Origin: Nonomuraea endophytica | Lineage (GTDB): Bacteria; Actinomycetota; Actinomycetes; Streptosporangiales; Streptosporangiaceae | Reading direction: 5' to 3' | Length of the DNA stretch: 64,000 nucleotides | Assembly: GCF_014203235.1 (NCBI RefSeq) | Contig: NZ_JACHIN010000024.1 | Span: forward strand, 62,001 to 126,000 | Shown here: positions 1 to 8,038 of the stretch, piece after piece | Layout of the letters: each line of letters opens with the position of its first letter | Position numbering within the stretch: the first letter of the stretch is position 1 | Translations under genes and position numbers: made by a program | The notes under the pieces: model-generated | What the model was told of the DNA's origin: nothing | Database searches by the model: none | The model's input: only the letters and a program-made list of their open reading frames with translations

Positions 1-225
1 GGCTGGAAGGACTGGGCCGAACGCGTCGAGGCCTACCTGAAGCACGTGGAGATGCTGTTCTCGCCCGCGTTGTTCATCGTCGGCGGCGGCGTCAGCAGGA
101 AGGCCGACAGGTTCCTGCCGCACGTGAAGATCGACACCCCGATCGTGCCCGCCGCGCTGCAGAACGAGGCGGGCATCATCGGCGCCGCCCTCACCTGCGC
201 AGGCGGGCCGCACGCTCCCGCGTGA
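1..225 (+). CDS. ppgK: Polyphosphate glucokinase, C-terminal fragment
   Basis: This is the last 74 codons of a gene that begins before the window. The family phosphorylates glucose with polyphosphate or ATP in the cytoplasm and belongs to the ROK kinases. The visible part reads GWKDWAERVEAYLK, then LFSPALFIVGGGVSRK and VPAALQNEAGIIGAAL. The GGGVS and NEAGIIGAA blocks are the conserved carboxy-terminal signature of actinobacterial PpgK. The catalytic and phosphate-binding residues lie outside the window, so activity cannot be judged. Its last 35 bases overlap, tail to tail, the minus-strand STAND gene. Confidence 0.85.
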   Translation, partial: GWKDWAERVEAYLKHVEMLFSPALFIVGGGVSRKADRFLPHVKIDTPIVPAALQNEAGIIGAALTCAGGPHAPA

Positions 226-2047
226 GCGGGCTGCCCGGCGCCAGGAGCAGGGCCGCCTCCATGGCGGCCGCCGCCTCGTCGTGCCGGCCGAGACCCGCGA
301 GGGCCAGCGCCCGCGCCGAGCAGGCGTCGGCCTCGTCCTCCGGGTTCAGGCCGAGCGCGAGCGCCCGGTCGAGGTCGTCGAGCGCTCTGGCGTGCAGCCG
401 CAGATCGACCCTGACCTGCCCTCGGCCGGACAGGGCGCGGGCGGTCGCGGCCGGTTCGGCGCCGGGGCGGGCCGTGATCGCCTGGGCGAACTCGGCCTCC
501 GCGTCCGCCGGCGAGCCCAGCCGCCACAGCGCGAAGCCGAGGCCGGTCCTGGCCTCGACGTCGGTGCGGTTGATCTCCACGGCCTGCCGGTAGAGGTCGG
601 CGGCCGCGCGGTGGTCGCCGCTGGTGGCCACCACGTTGGCCAGCGCCGACAGCGACCGCGCCGTGGATACCCGGTCGGCCAGCGACTCGAAGCCGTTGAG
701 CGCGCTCCTGAAGCTCTCCCTGGCCGCGGTCAGGTCGCCCTCCACCAGCGCGATCTCGCCGTGCAGCGCCATGGCCTGCGCCTGCCTGCGGGTGTCGCCC
801 TCCAGCTGGTAGCGGCTGGCGGCGACGGAGGCCAGGCGGCGGGCGCCGGTGAAGTTGCCCTCGCCGAACGCCGCCTCGGCGGCCTCGGTGAAGACCCCGG
901 CGTCCTCGGGCACCCGGGCCGGTCCCGGCTCGGCGAACCCCTCACCGGCCCGCCGTACGACCTCGATCATCTGGTCCTGCCCGAGCTGATACCAGGTGCC
1001 GCGCAGGCGCGTCGTCGCGGTCAGCAGATGCCGGGCGACCAGGGCGTCGGCGACCTCGTTGCGCATGTCGGCCGTCCTGGTCAGGCCGCGGAGTTTGGTG
1101 TCGCGGGTGCCGTACTCGGTGATGAACGCCGACTCCACCCACGCGCGCACCTCCGCCACGGGCACGCCGGTCTCCAGGCCCGCCTCCTCGGTGGCCCTGC
1201 GGTAGAAGGCGCTCAGCGCCTGGGCGACGCCGGGGATGCCGGTCAGGCCGGGGTCGGCCCAGCTCTCGGCGCAGACGATCTGCAGGTGCAGCGGCTCGAC
1301 CAGCGGATGGACCACGCTCGCCGCGTTGCCCAGCAGGTCGGTGTGGGTGCTCGTGCGCAGCCGGTCGACGAGCGCGCGCGTCTCCTCGTCCGGCAGCTCC
1401 CTGCCGGTTCCGCGCCTTGGTCCCTGTACGGCTTCCGCCGCCGCCCGCTCGTCGAGCCCGTCCAGCCGGCGGTAGTTCATGGGCACGCCGAGCAGGGCCT
1501 CGCTGGCGTTCACCGAGGCGAGATGGTCGTCGCGCACGACCAGCAGCAGGTTGAGCGAGGGGATCTCGGCCAGCGCGGCGGCGAGCTGGCGCAGCAGGCC
1601 CTCGCGCTCGGCCATCCGGGTCGGGAAGGCGCTGTAGACCTCCTCGAACTGGTCGATGGCCGCCAGCAGCCGCCCGCTCGGCGGCATCTGGGTGACCCGA
1701 CCGGCCAGGAACTCGGCGACGGTGGTGCCGGGCGCGGCCGGCGCGCCCCAGTCGCTCAGCACCGAGTAGACGAAGGCGTTGTGCCCGGCGGCGCCGGCGC
1801 GCGGTGGCGCGGGCGGGGCGAGGCGGCTGGGGCGCAGCGTGACGACGTGCGGCTCCTGCTCCAGGAGCGGAAGGATGCCCGCCTGCAGCAGTGAGGTCTT
1901 GCCCACGGCGGGCGGCCCGTGCAGCACGGTGACGCGGTCGGCCAGCCAGTCGAGTGAGAGGTTGCGGGCCTGGACCCGGCGGCCGAAGAACAGGCCCGCC
2001 TCGGAGCGCAGGAACGGGCGTGGACCGACATAGGGGGAGTCGTTCAT
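191..2047 (-). CDS. STAND NTPase (nSTAND1-type) with C-terminal TPR repeats
   Basis: This 618-residue protein starts at the ATG that shares one base with the stop of the SIR2 gene upstream (TGATG), so I reject a 49-codon in-frame extension into that gene. The N-terminus has the YVGPRPF...LFFGR lead typical of the novel STAND class 1 ATPases, then Walker A GPPAVGKTS (about 44-52), Walker B LLAAIDQFEE (127-136) and an RDDH sensor-like motif. The region from about residue 400 is a series of 34-residue helix pairs rich in Ala, Leu and Gly (TPR). STAND proteins oligomerise on ligand binding and switch on a partner effector. The coupled SIR2 gene is the obvious partner here. No effector domain is visible in this protein itself. 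Confidence 0.82.
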   Translation of the reverse strand: MNDSPYVGPRPFLRSEAGLFFGRRVQARNLSLDWLADRVTVLHGPPAVGKTSLLQAGILPLLEQEPHVVTLRPSRLAPPAPPRAGAAGHNAFVYSVLSDWGAPAAPGTTVAEFLAGRVTQMPPSGRLLAAIDQFEEVYSAFPTRMAEREGLLRQLAAALAEIPSLNLLLVVRDDHLASVNASEALLGVPMNYRRLDGLDERAAAEAVQGPRRGTGRELPDEETRALVDRLRTSTHTDLLGNAASVVHPLVEPLHLQIVCAESWADPGLTGIPGVAQALSAFYRRATEEAGLETGVPVAEVRAWVESAFITEYGTRDTKLRGLTRTADMRNEVADALVARHLLTATTRLRGTWYQLGQDQMIEVVRRAGEGFAEPGPARVPEDAGVFTEAAEAAFGEGNFTGARRLASVAASRYQLEGDTRRQAQAMALHGEIALVEGDLTAARESFRSALNGFESLADRVSTARSLSALANVVATSGDHRAAADLYRQAVEINRTDVEARTGLGFALWRLGSPADAEAEFAQAITARPGAEPAATARALSGRGQVRVDLRLHARALDDLDRALALGLNPEDEADACSARALALAGLGRHDEAAAAMEAALLLAPGSPLTRERAARLRR

Positions 2048-3030
2048 CACGTCCCTCTCAGCCGCGAGTCGAGCATGTCGGTGAATTCCTCCAGTGACAT
2101 CCAGAAGATCTCGATCTGCTGCCGGCCCAGCCGCTTGTCTAGGTATTCGCGGACCGCGGCCCTTCGTTTCACCCTCGGATCGAGCTGGAGGCACACGTGG
2201 CTGCTGCGCTGCCCGTCGGGCATGGCGATCATGAGCGACTTGAAGAGCGTCCAGAAGGTCGAGTCGCGCAGGCTGTAGCCGAGGAACAGCAGCGGCGCGC
2301 GGCGTAACCGGGTGCGGACGTAGGACGGCACGACGGCGGCCCGGTCGGCCTCCGGGGTCAGGCTCTTGTCCCGCCCGTCGCGGGCGTGCCGGACGTGGAA
2401 GTCGATGTAGTCGTCCTCGGTCAGCACCATCGAATGCGGGATCGAGTGGTGGCCGTGCAGGTGGAAGACGAGGGGACGCTCGGCCGTGGGGTCGTCGGCG
2501 GGCAGGGGCGGCCGCCGGTCGTCGTCATCGTCCATCCCGGAGGAATACCACGGACTCACATTCCAGGTCGGCCTTTTGCCGGCTCGTTGCAGCGCTTCCA
2601 CCATGAAATCGTCGTAGTTGGTCGTTAGATAGAGAGGAAGATCGCAACGTGCCAAGATGTGGTGGATATCAAGCTGATCGGTAGTTAAAGCGACTTGCGA
2701 GAAAACTGTCCGGTGGAGTGCCCGTTTGAGTTGATTCGCATCGTGATTGAACGCCATCACAACTGCATACTGCATGACGCTGGACAGGTTGTCGGCGTCA
2801 TGGTACGGATAGCGGACTCGTTCGGCCCAGTCCTTGGCCAGCGCCGCGCCCGTGGGCAGGCCCTGGCTCGCGCCCGCACCCAAGAAAGGGACACACTCTT
2901 TCTCCTTAATTGACTTAACCAGATTCTCCCAGCCTCTAGTGCTCTGCACGTTCCCTGCCGTTCTGGTCCAGGTGGAATCTTCAGTAATCCGGATGGAACG
3001 GCGTGAGTCAACGGCCAGGAAAAACGCCAT
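2047..3030 (-). CDS. SIR2-family protein (SIR2_2-like), likely NAD-consuming effector
   Basis: This 327-residue protein carries the motifs of the SIR2/TIR-associated branch rather than classical deacetylase sirtuins: GAGAS (51-55) for NAD binding, TTNYD (136-140) with the conserved Asn, HLHG (190-193) with the candidate catalytic His, and LFLGYSL near 249-254. Related proteins (ThsA, DSR, SIR2-STAND Avs5 and others) degrade NAD during phage defence. The zinc-binding Cys pairs of deacetylases are absent. The ATG at 3030 follows GAGGAG by only two bases; a GTG at 2949 is an alternative start. The next gene is translationally coupled. NADase activity is inferred from the family and not shown by the sequence. 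Confidence 0.82.
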   Translation of the reverse strand: MAFFLAVDSRRSIRITEDSTWTRTAGNVQSTRGWENLVKSIKEKECVPFLGAGASQGLPTGAALAKDWAERVRYPYHDADNLSSVMQYAVVMAFNHDANQLKRALHRTVFSQVALTTDQLDIHHILARCDLPLYLTTNYDDFMVEALQRAGKRPTWNVSPWYSSGMDDDDDRRPPLPADDPTAERPLVFHLHGHHSIPHSMVLTEDDYIDFHVRHARDGRDKSLTPEADRAAVVPSYVRTRLRRAPLLFLGYSLRDSTFWTLFKSLMIAMPDGQRSSHVCLQLDPRVKRRAAVREYLDKRLGRQQIEIFWMSLEEFTDMLDSRLRGT

Positions 3031-3077
3031 ATCTCCTCGGCGGCGGGCAGTCTGGAAGCAAGAAGTCCTCGCCTACC

Positions 3078-3116
3078 ATTGAAGCTTGACAAGGTGAGGC
3101 GTTCAATGCGTACAAA
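3078..3116. promoter_or_regulatory. Overlapping divergent promoters for the SIR2 and FxsT-like genes
   Basis: Minus strand: TTGAAC (3106-3101), a 17-base spacer, then TTCAAT (3083-3078), about 48 bases before the SIR2 ATG. Plus strand: TTGACA (3086-3091), a 19-base spacer, then TACAAA (3111-3116), about 50 bases before the GTG at 3170. The two elements interlock, so polymerase could not easily occupy both at once. Motif matches are by eye. Confidence 0.4.
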
Positions 3117-3169
3117 TCCCCATTCGTGGGACATATCTCCAGTTTGAATATGAGCAGGGAGCGATCGGC

Positions 3170-5713
3170 GTGACACAAGGGGCGTCCGAGGGTGGAGCGA
3201 GGACCCGCGTCACCGCATGGGGCAAGGAAATCCCTTTCCGCAACCCCAACTTCACCGGGCGTGTCTCCGAGATCGAGGAGCTGAGACGCGGCCTGGCGCG
3301 GGAGAGCGCGGCGGTGATCGACCAGCCGCCCCAGGCCCTGTTCGGCCTCGGCGGCGTCGGCAAGACCGAGATCGCGGCCGAATACGCCCACCGCCACCGC
3401 GGCGACTACGACCTCGTCTGGTGGATCAGGTCGGAGCAGGAGACCGCCGTGGTCAACGGCCTGGTCGCGCTCGGCCGCCGGATGCAGCCCCCGGGCTTCC
3501 GCGCCGAGGAGCGCGACTACTCCGCCCAGCTGGTGATCGAGGCCCTGGAGAAGGGCGAGCCGTACGGCGACTGGCTGATCATCTTCGACAACGCGAACAA
3601 CGCCGGGATGATCTCGGAGTACATCCCGCGGGGGCGAGGACATGTGATCATCACCTCTCGTGACTCCCACTGGCGCAAGGCGCTGGGCGTCTCGGGGATC
3701 GAGGTGGGGGAGTTCACCCCCGACGAGACGGTGGAGTTCCTGAGCAAGCGGGTGCCCGCGCTCACCGGCCGCCGGGCCGAGGCCGCCACGCTGGCCGCCG
3801 AACTCGGCCACCTGCCGCTGGCCGCCGAGCACGCCGCCGCGTACATGAACGAGACCGGGACCTCCGCCGCCGAGTACCTGACCAAGCTGCGCGACAACGC
3901 GCACGAGCTGCTGGCGCGGGAGGTCGACATCCCCTACCCGCTCGCCGTGGCCGCCACCTGGGGCGTCTCGCGCGACGCCATCTCGCCCGAGGCCGACACG
4001 CTCTTCCAGGTCATGGCGTTCTTCGCGCCGGAGCCGATCGCCGAGGAACTGCTCGCGCAGCCCGCCAAGGCCGGTGACCTGCCGGAAGACCTCGGCCGGG
4101 TGCTCGGGGACGTCGGCGAGCTCAGGCAGGCCGCCCGCCAGCTCGCCCGCTTCTCCCTGGCCAAGATCGACGGCGTGCTCAACGCCGTGCAGATGCATCG
4201 CGTGGTCCAGGCCGTGACCCGCAGCCGCCTGATGCGCGAGGACCCGGAGCAGGCCGAGCGGTTCCGCCATGCCGTACATCTGCTGCTGGCCGGATCCGAC
4301 CCCGGCGCGCCCGGACTCGACGAGAGCGACCCCCTCTACGAGCGCTCGCGCAGCCACATCGTGCCCTCGGGCGCCATCGAGAGCGCCGACCCCACCGTGC
4401 GGCAGCTGATCATCAACCAGGTGCGCCGCCTGCACCGCCGCGGCGGCTTCTTCGAGAGCCTCTCGCTCGGCGAGCTGGCCCTGGAGGAATGGAAGCTCCG
4501 CTTCGGCGAGGACGACCGGCTCACGCTCGCGCTGGCCATCGAGGTCGGCAAGGCCACCCGGCTGAGCGGCCACTGGGAGCGCGCCTACGCGCTCAACCTC
4601 GACACTCTCGAACGGCTGCGCGCCTTCGGCGAGGACGACCAGACCTACCTGGCCTGCGCGCTCAGCCACGGCGTCGACCTGTGCATGATGGGCCGCTACC
4701 AGCAGGCGCTCGACAACGACCTCGACCTCCTGCCGCGCTACGAGCGGGTCTTCCGTCCCGAGCACGAGTTCACGCTCCAGGTGCGCAACAACATCGCGAT
4801 CAGCCTGCGCTGCCTGGGCCGCTTCGAGGAGGCCCTGGAGCACGACCGGATCGCGCTGACCATGCGCGAGAACATGTTCGGCCCCCAGGAGGACCAGACC
4901 CTGACCTCCCGTTTCGCCGTGGCGCGCGACCTGCGCCGCATGGGCAGGTATGAGCAGGGCCTGGACATGATCAGGGACGTCGACCAGCTGCTCGTGCGGA
5001 TGAACGCGCCCTGGGACGCGCTGCGCGTGTTCACCGCGCTCGACCTGGCGATCGCGCTGCGCCGCGTGGGCTACCACCAGCAGGCCGCCGCCCAGGCCGA
5101 GGAGACCCTCACGACGCAGATCGCGTCCAAGGGGCCCGACCACCGGATGACGCTGCTGGTGTCCACGAACGTGATCAACGACCGGCGGCTGATCGACGAC
5201 CTGGCCGGGGCCCAGGCCCTCGGCGAGCAGACCGTCGCCGGCTGGGTGAAGGCGGCGGGTGACGACCACCCCAACACGCTGTCCGCCCGCGCCAACCTCG
5301 CGGTCGTGATGCGGGTACGCGGCAACCCGCGTGCCGCCCGCGAACTGAACGAGCAGGCCCTTGAGGGGTTCCGCCGCCACTTCGGCGACGACCACACCAG
5401 CACGCTGGTCGTCATGCACAACCTCGCCAGCGACCTGGCCATGATGGGCGCGGTGCGCCAGGCCCGGGAGCTTGGCGAGGCTGCTTACGAGGGTCACCGG
5501 CGGGTACGCGGCCCGTTTCACCCCTGCACGCTGGCCACCGGGGCCAACCTCTCGGTCGACCGGCTGGCCGACGGGGACGAGGAGGGCGCCGCGCGGCTGC
5601 GCGAGGAGATCCTGGCGGCCTACGCCGAGACGCTGTCCAACGAGCACCCCGAGGCCCGCCTGGCCGCCCAGCAGGGCCGGATCAACCTCGACGTGGAACC
5701 GATGATGAGCTGA
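3170..5713 (+). CDS. NB-ARC/STAND ATPase with TPR repeats, FxsT-like
   Basis: This 847-residue protein starts at GTG with AGGGAG eight to nine bases upstream. The lead FRNPNFTGR, Walker A LFGLGGVGKTE (about 57-67), Walker B DWLIIFDNAN (134-143) and HVIITSRD (158-165) define an AP-ATPase. Winged-helix and linker regions follow, then TPR/kinesin-light-chain type repeats to the end, with repeated units such as HPNTLSARANLAVVMR and HTSTLVVMHNLASDL. This layout matches the tetratricopeptide component of the FxSxx-COOH system (FxsT). The gene diverges from the SIR2 gene and converges on the operon with an FxsA-like peptide, which supports that assignment. It is probably a cytoplasmic sensor or scaffold; the ligand is unknown. 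Confidence 0.8.
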   Translation: MTQGASEGGARTRVTAWGKEIPFRNPNFTGRVSEIEELRRGLARESAAVIDQPPQALFGLGGVGKTEIAAEYAHRHRGDYDLVWWIRSEQETAVVNGLVALGRRMQPPGFRAEERDYSAQLVIEALEKGEPYGDWLIIFDNANNAGMISEYIPRGRGHVIITSRDSHWRKALGVSGIEVGEFTPDETVEFLSKRVPALTGRRAEAATLAAELGHLPLAAEHAAAYMNETGTSAAEYLTKLRDNAHELLAREVDIPYPLAVAATWGVSRDAISPEADTLFQVMAFFAPEPIAEELLAQPAKAGDLPEDLGRVLGDVGELRQAARQLARFSLAKIDGVLNAVQMHRVVQAVTRSRLMREDPEQAERFRHAVHLLLAGSDPGAPGLDESDPLYERSRSHIVPSGAIESADPTVRQLIINQVRRLHRRGGFFESLSLGELALEEWKLRFGEDDRLTLALAIEVGKATRLSGHWERAYALNLDTLERLRAFGEDDQTYLACALSHGVDLCMMGRYQQALDNDLDLLPRYERVFRPEHEFTLQVRNNIAISLRCLGRFEEALEHDRIALTMRENMFGPQEDQTLTSRFAVARDLRRMGRYEQGLDMIRDVDQLLVRMNAPWDALRVFTALDLAIALRRVGYHQQAAAQAEETLTTQIASKGPDHRMTLLVSTNVINDRRLIDDLAGAQALGEQTVAGWVKAAGDDHPNTLSARANLAVVMRVRGNPRAARELNEQALEGFRRHFGDDHTSTLVVMHNLASDLAMMGAVRQARELGEAAYEGHRRVRGPFHPCTLATGANLSVDRLADGDEEGAARLREEILAAYAETLSNEHPEARLAAQQGRINLDVEPMMS

Positions 5714-5781
5714 CCCCGCCACGCTTCAGGCGGTTTCGCGGCGCTCAGGCAGTCTGGCGGCACTCAGGGGGCTTGGCCTGC

Positions 5782-6801
5782 TCAGGCTAAGGCGGCTTCG
5801 GCGGCGCGGGCGGCCGGGGCGGGGACCGGTTCGGCCAGGGCGGCGCGGATGCGAGCCTCCAGGGGGCGGGCCAGCGCCGCCCCGGCCGGTGTCAGCGCCC
5901 CCGACCGGCCGAGCTGCTCCATGGCCCGCCCGGTCGCCAGCCGCCACAGCGCGAAGGCCGCCGCGTGCCCGGGACGCTCCTCCAGCGGCCCCGCCAGCCA
6001 CTCGGCCCGGTGGAACTCCACCACGGCCACGTGCGCGAAGATGCCCTGCAGGGTGGCGCTCGCGTCGCGCTCGCCGTCCCGCCAGTGCACCGCGAACCGG
6101 CCGGGATGTCCGGGCACGGTCAGCGCGACGATCTCGTCGGCCGCCCCGAGCACCTGGTGCTGAAGTTCGTGGGTGAACGTGGCGGCCAGTTCGGCGGCGT
6201 CGGCGGGAGCGGACAGCGCCACCGCGCCGAACGCGGCGCCGGAGGTGGCGCTGAAGGTCTCGGGCGGGGCCGGCGGGACGACCGGCACGACGGTGGTGAC
6301 CAGCTCGGCCATCGCGGCGGCCACGCGCGGATGCCGCGCGCGCAGCAGCCGGTACGCCTGGCGGCACAGCTCCGTCCAGTCCGCCGGTCCGGGACGCTCG
6401 GCGACGGCCAGCCCGAAGTGCCCGCGCAAGGGCTCACCGGTCTCGAACCGGAGCCTGAGCGGCCGCGGGCCGTCGAGCGCGACCGGCCCCCGCTCACGCT
6501 CCAGGGCGGCCAGCAGCACGCCGGTGTCGCCGGACCCGAAGCGCAGGGCGTCGTCGGCCCAGGCGCCGAGCTGGGGCGAGATCAGGACGTCCAGCGCCTG
6601 GCCCGGATGGGCGCCGAGGCGCCGCCAGAGGTCGTCGATGGCGGCCGAGCCGGACTGCCGCCGGACCGATTCGAGCAGGGCGATGTTCCTGCTGGCGATG
6701 GCCCGCTTGAGCGTGTCGGCGAGCGCGGGCGGGACCTCGCCCGCGCCCAGCCCGGCCAGGTCGGCGGGCGACAGCGTGTGCCGGGCGTAGCCGCCGGTCA
6801 C
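5782..6801 (-). CDS. HExxH-motif alpha-ketoglutarate-dependent peptide beta-hydroxylase-like protein
   Basis: I place the start at GTG 6801, which overlaps the stop of the upstream peptide gene as GTGA, giving 339 residues beginning TGGYARHTLSPADLAGL after the initiator. This N-terminus (RHTLSP) is usual for the family. The motif FTHELQHQ (His211, Glu212, His215) is the metal-binding HExxH, followed by GIFAHVAVVEFH, which could supply further ligands. Members are iron/2-oxoglutarate enzymes acting on ribosomal peptides, often with or fused to FxSxx-type radical SAM enzymes. Here the enzyme stands alone beside an FxsA-like peptide. A TTG at 6858 would lengthen it but lies inside the peptide gene. 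Confidence 0.75.
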   Translation of the reverse strand: MTGGYARHTLSPADLAGLGAGEVPPALADTLKRAIASRNIALLESVRRQSGSAAIDDLWRRLGAHPGQALDVLISPQLGAWADDALRFGSGDTGVLLAALERERGPVALDGPRPLRLRFETGEPLRGHFGLAVAERPGPADWTELCRQAYRLLRARHPRVAAAMAELVTTVVPVVPPAPPETFSATSGAAFGAVALSAPADAAELAATFTHELQHQVLGAADEIVALTVPGHPGRFAVHWRDGERDASATLQGIFAHVAVVEFHRAEWLAGPLEERPGHAAAFALWRLATGRAMEQLGRSGALTPAGAALARPLEARIRAALAEPVPAPAARAAEAALA

Positions 6802-6998
6802 CGATCTCGCGGGCCAGGTTGATCGGGCTGCGGGCAGGCCTTGTCGCTCTTGTTCCAACGCCGGCTGGCCGGGTCGGTCGCCATGTGGCGGGCCAGAGAC
6901 TCGCGCAGGACCTCATCCGGCACCGTTGCCAGGCGGTCGAACGGGATATGGGTCAGATCGACGAGCATGGACTCGCCCATAGAACCCCCTGCGGCCAT
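6798..6998 (-). CDS. FxsA-like small peptide, candidate RiPP precursor
   Basis: This 66-residue ORF has AAAGGGA six to seven bases before its ATG and ends in a GTGA overlap with the HExxH gene. The segment LVDLTHIPFDRLATVPDEVL (residues 12-31), followed by RESLARHM, resembles the leader of FxSxx-COOH precursors, which typically read like DLR.IPLD.LA..DD.VLA.SLRR. Those peptides end in F-x-S-x-x. This one instead reads RRWNKSDK and continues for about a dozen Pro/Asp-rich residues (ACPQPDQPGPRDR). It lacks the canonical ending and may be a distinct substrate class, with W-N-K or the Ser as a possible modification site. In-frame ATGs at 6980 and 6968 are alternative starts. Confidence 0.6.
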   Translation of the reverse strand: MAAGGSMGESMLVDLTHIPFDRLATVPDEVLRESLARHMATDPASRRWNKSDKACPQPDQPGPRDR

Positions 6999-7019
6999 GT
7001 GGTGTCCCTTTCTCCGTCG

Positions 7020-7781
7020 CTATTCACCGTGTTGTCGACTAAGCACTCTTGAAGAGTCCCAAATCCTCTCGAACTGCTCAATCCAGTAGTGGTACCAGTA
7101 CCCATGCGCACGCCGGGTCAATTCCAGGTGCATACGGTTGTCCGTCGCCCGGTTGCCGACGCCGTGGGGCTCCACGATCACCGTGCCGTCGCCGCCCGCC
7201 GGATTGACGGCGAGCAGGCTGAATCCCGGGTTGTAGGAGAAGGTGGCGTACTCCACCCGGCCGGCCACGTGCCAGTCCGTCATCGCGGCCAGCCGGTCGA
7301 GCGCGGTCGCGATGCTCGCCGGCAGGTTCTGCAACGGGAACTCCAGCCCGGCGTCGAGCTGGCGGGTGGCGAGGTCGACGGCGTGCAGCTCCTCCGGATC
7401 CAGGAGCACGACGCGGAAGACGCCGTCGGGACGGCTCAGCACGGTCCGGCGGATGATCTCGCAGTTGGTCTCGGACAGCAGGTTGATGCCGGACGGGGCG
7501 AACAGCCACACCTCCCTCGCGTCCCGCAGCCGGTCGCGTAGAGGATGCGACTCGAAGTCGGCGCGGTCGCCCAGCGGCAGGCGCGAACGGTCGGGCACGG
7601 TGATCCGGTGGAGCAGCACGCCCATGCCGGCCAGGATCGCCGCCCACCGGTACTGCTCGGCCACGGCCTCCCCGACCAGCGTCAACACCGCGAACACGAT
7701 CGCCACGACGGCGATCACGTAGGCGTCGAGGTTCCTGCGCTCACGGACATCACGCAGGATGCGGCGGACTGAACGTCGCAT
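7020..7781 (-). CDS. Two-helix membrane protein with C-terminal PLD-like cytoplasmic domain
   Basis: This 253-residue protein is first in the operon and is followed after 21 bases by the FxsA-like peptide. It starts at ATG 7781 behind GGCGGAGG. A basic N-terminus is followed by two hydrophobic segments (about 20-42 and 44-60) and a soluble domain of about 190 residues. That domain contains VWLFAPSGINLLS, RVVLLDPEELHAV, VIVEPHGVGNRATDN and a terminal aromatic-rich stretch YWYHYWIEQFERIWDSS. The last resembles the carboxy end of phospholipase-D-like domains, but no clear HKD motif is visible. I do not assign a function. The operon position suggests a membrane sensor or effector of the peptide system. 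Confidence 0.6.
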   Translation of the reverse strand: MRRSVRRILRDVRERRNLDAYVIAVVAIVFAVLTLVGEAVAEQYRWAAILAGMGVLLHRITVPDRSRLPLGDRADFESHPLRDRLRDAREVWLFAPSGINLLSETNCEIIRRTVLSRPDGVFRVVLLDPEELHAVDLATRQLDAGLEFPLQNLPASIATALDRLAAMTDWHVAGRVEYATFSYNPGFSLLAVNPAGGDGTVIVEPHGVGNRATDNRMHLELTRRAHGYWYHYWIEQFERIWDSSRVLSRQHGE

Positions 7782-8038
7782 GGCACCTCCGCCTCGATCG
7801 TGTCATCGGTCAGGAGGCGCGTCCATACGGCCAGAAATCCTTCGGGATCATGCAACCCTTCAGGCGTCTCAGGAGTCTCACTAGTGTCCGTGATCGACCG
7901 TGGTGAACTCTGGGGAGAGTGCTGACACACCGCGGCCGGTCACGGACGCTGCCGATATTCGGATGCGATCCACGGCGCGGTCAGGCACGATGGGCCGTTG
8001 GCACCCGGTACGCGGGGCTCCAATATCCTGAAAGCAGT

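Noticed and set aside
281..1894. Long plus-strand open frame opposite the STAND gene
   Set aside because: It is the shadow of a high-GC gene; the minus strand has clear domains and motifs and this frame has none.
2048..2194. N-terminal extension of the nSTAND1 gene
   Set aside because: It lies inside the SIR2 gene; the TGATG overlap gives a natural start and the domain begins there.
3008..5722. 904-codon minus-strand frame opposite the FxsT-like gene
   Set aside because: Val/Gly/His-rich antisense translation without any motif; the plus strand encodes recognisable NB-ARC and TPR.
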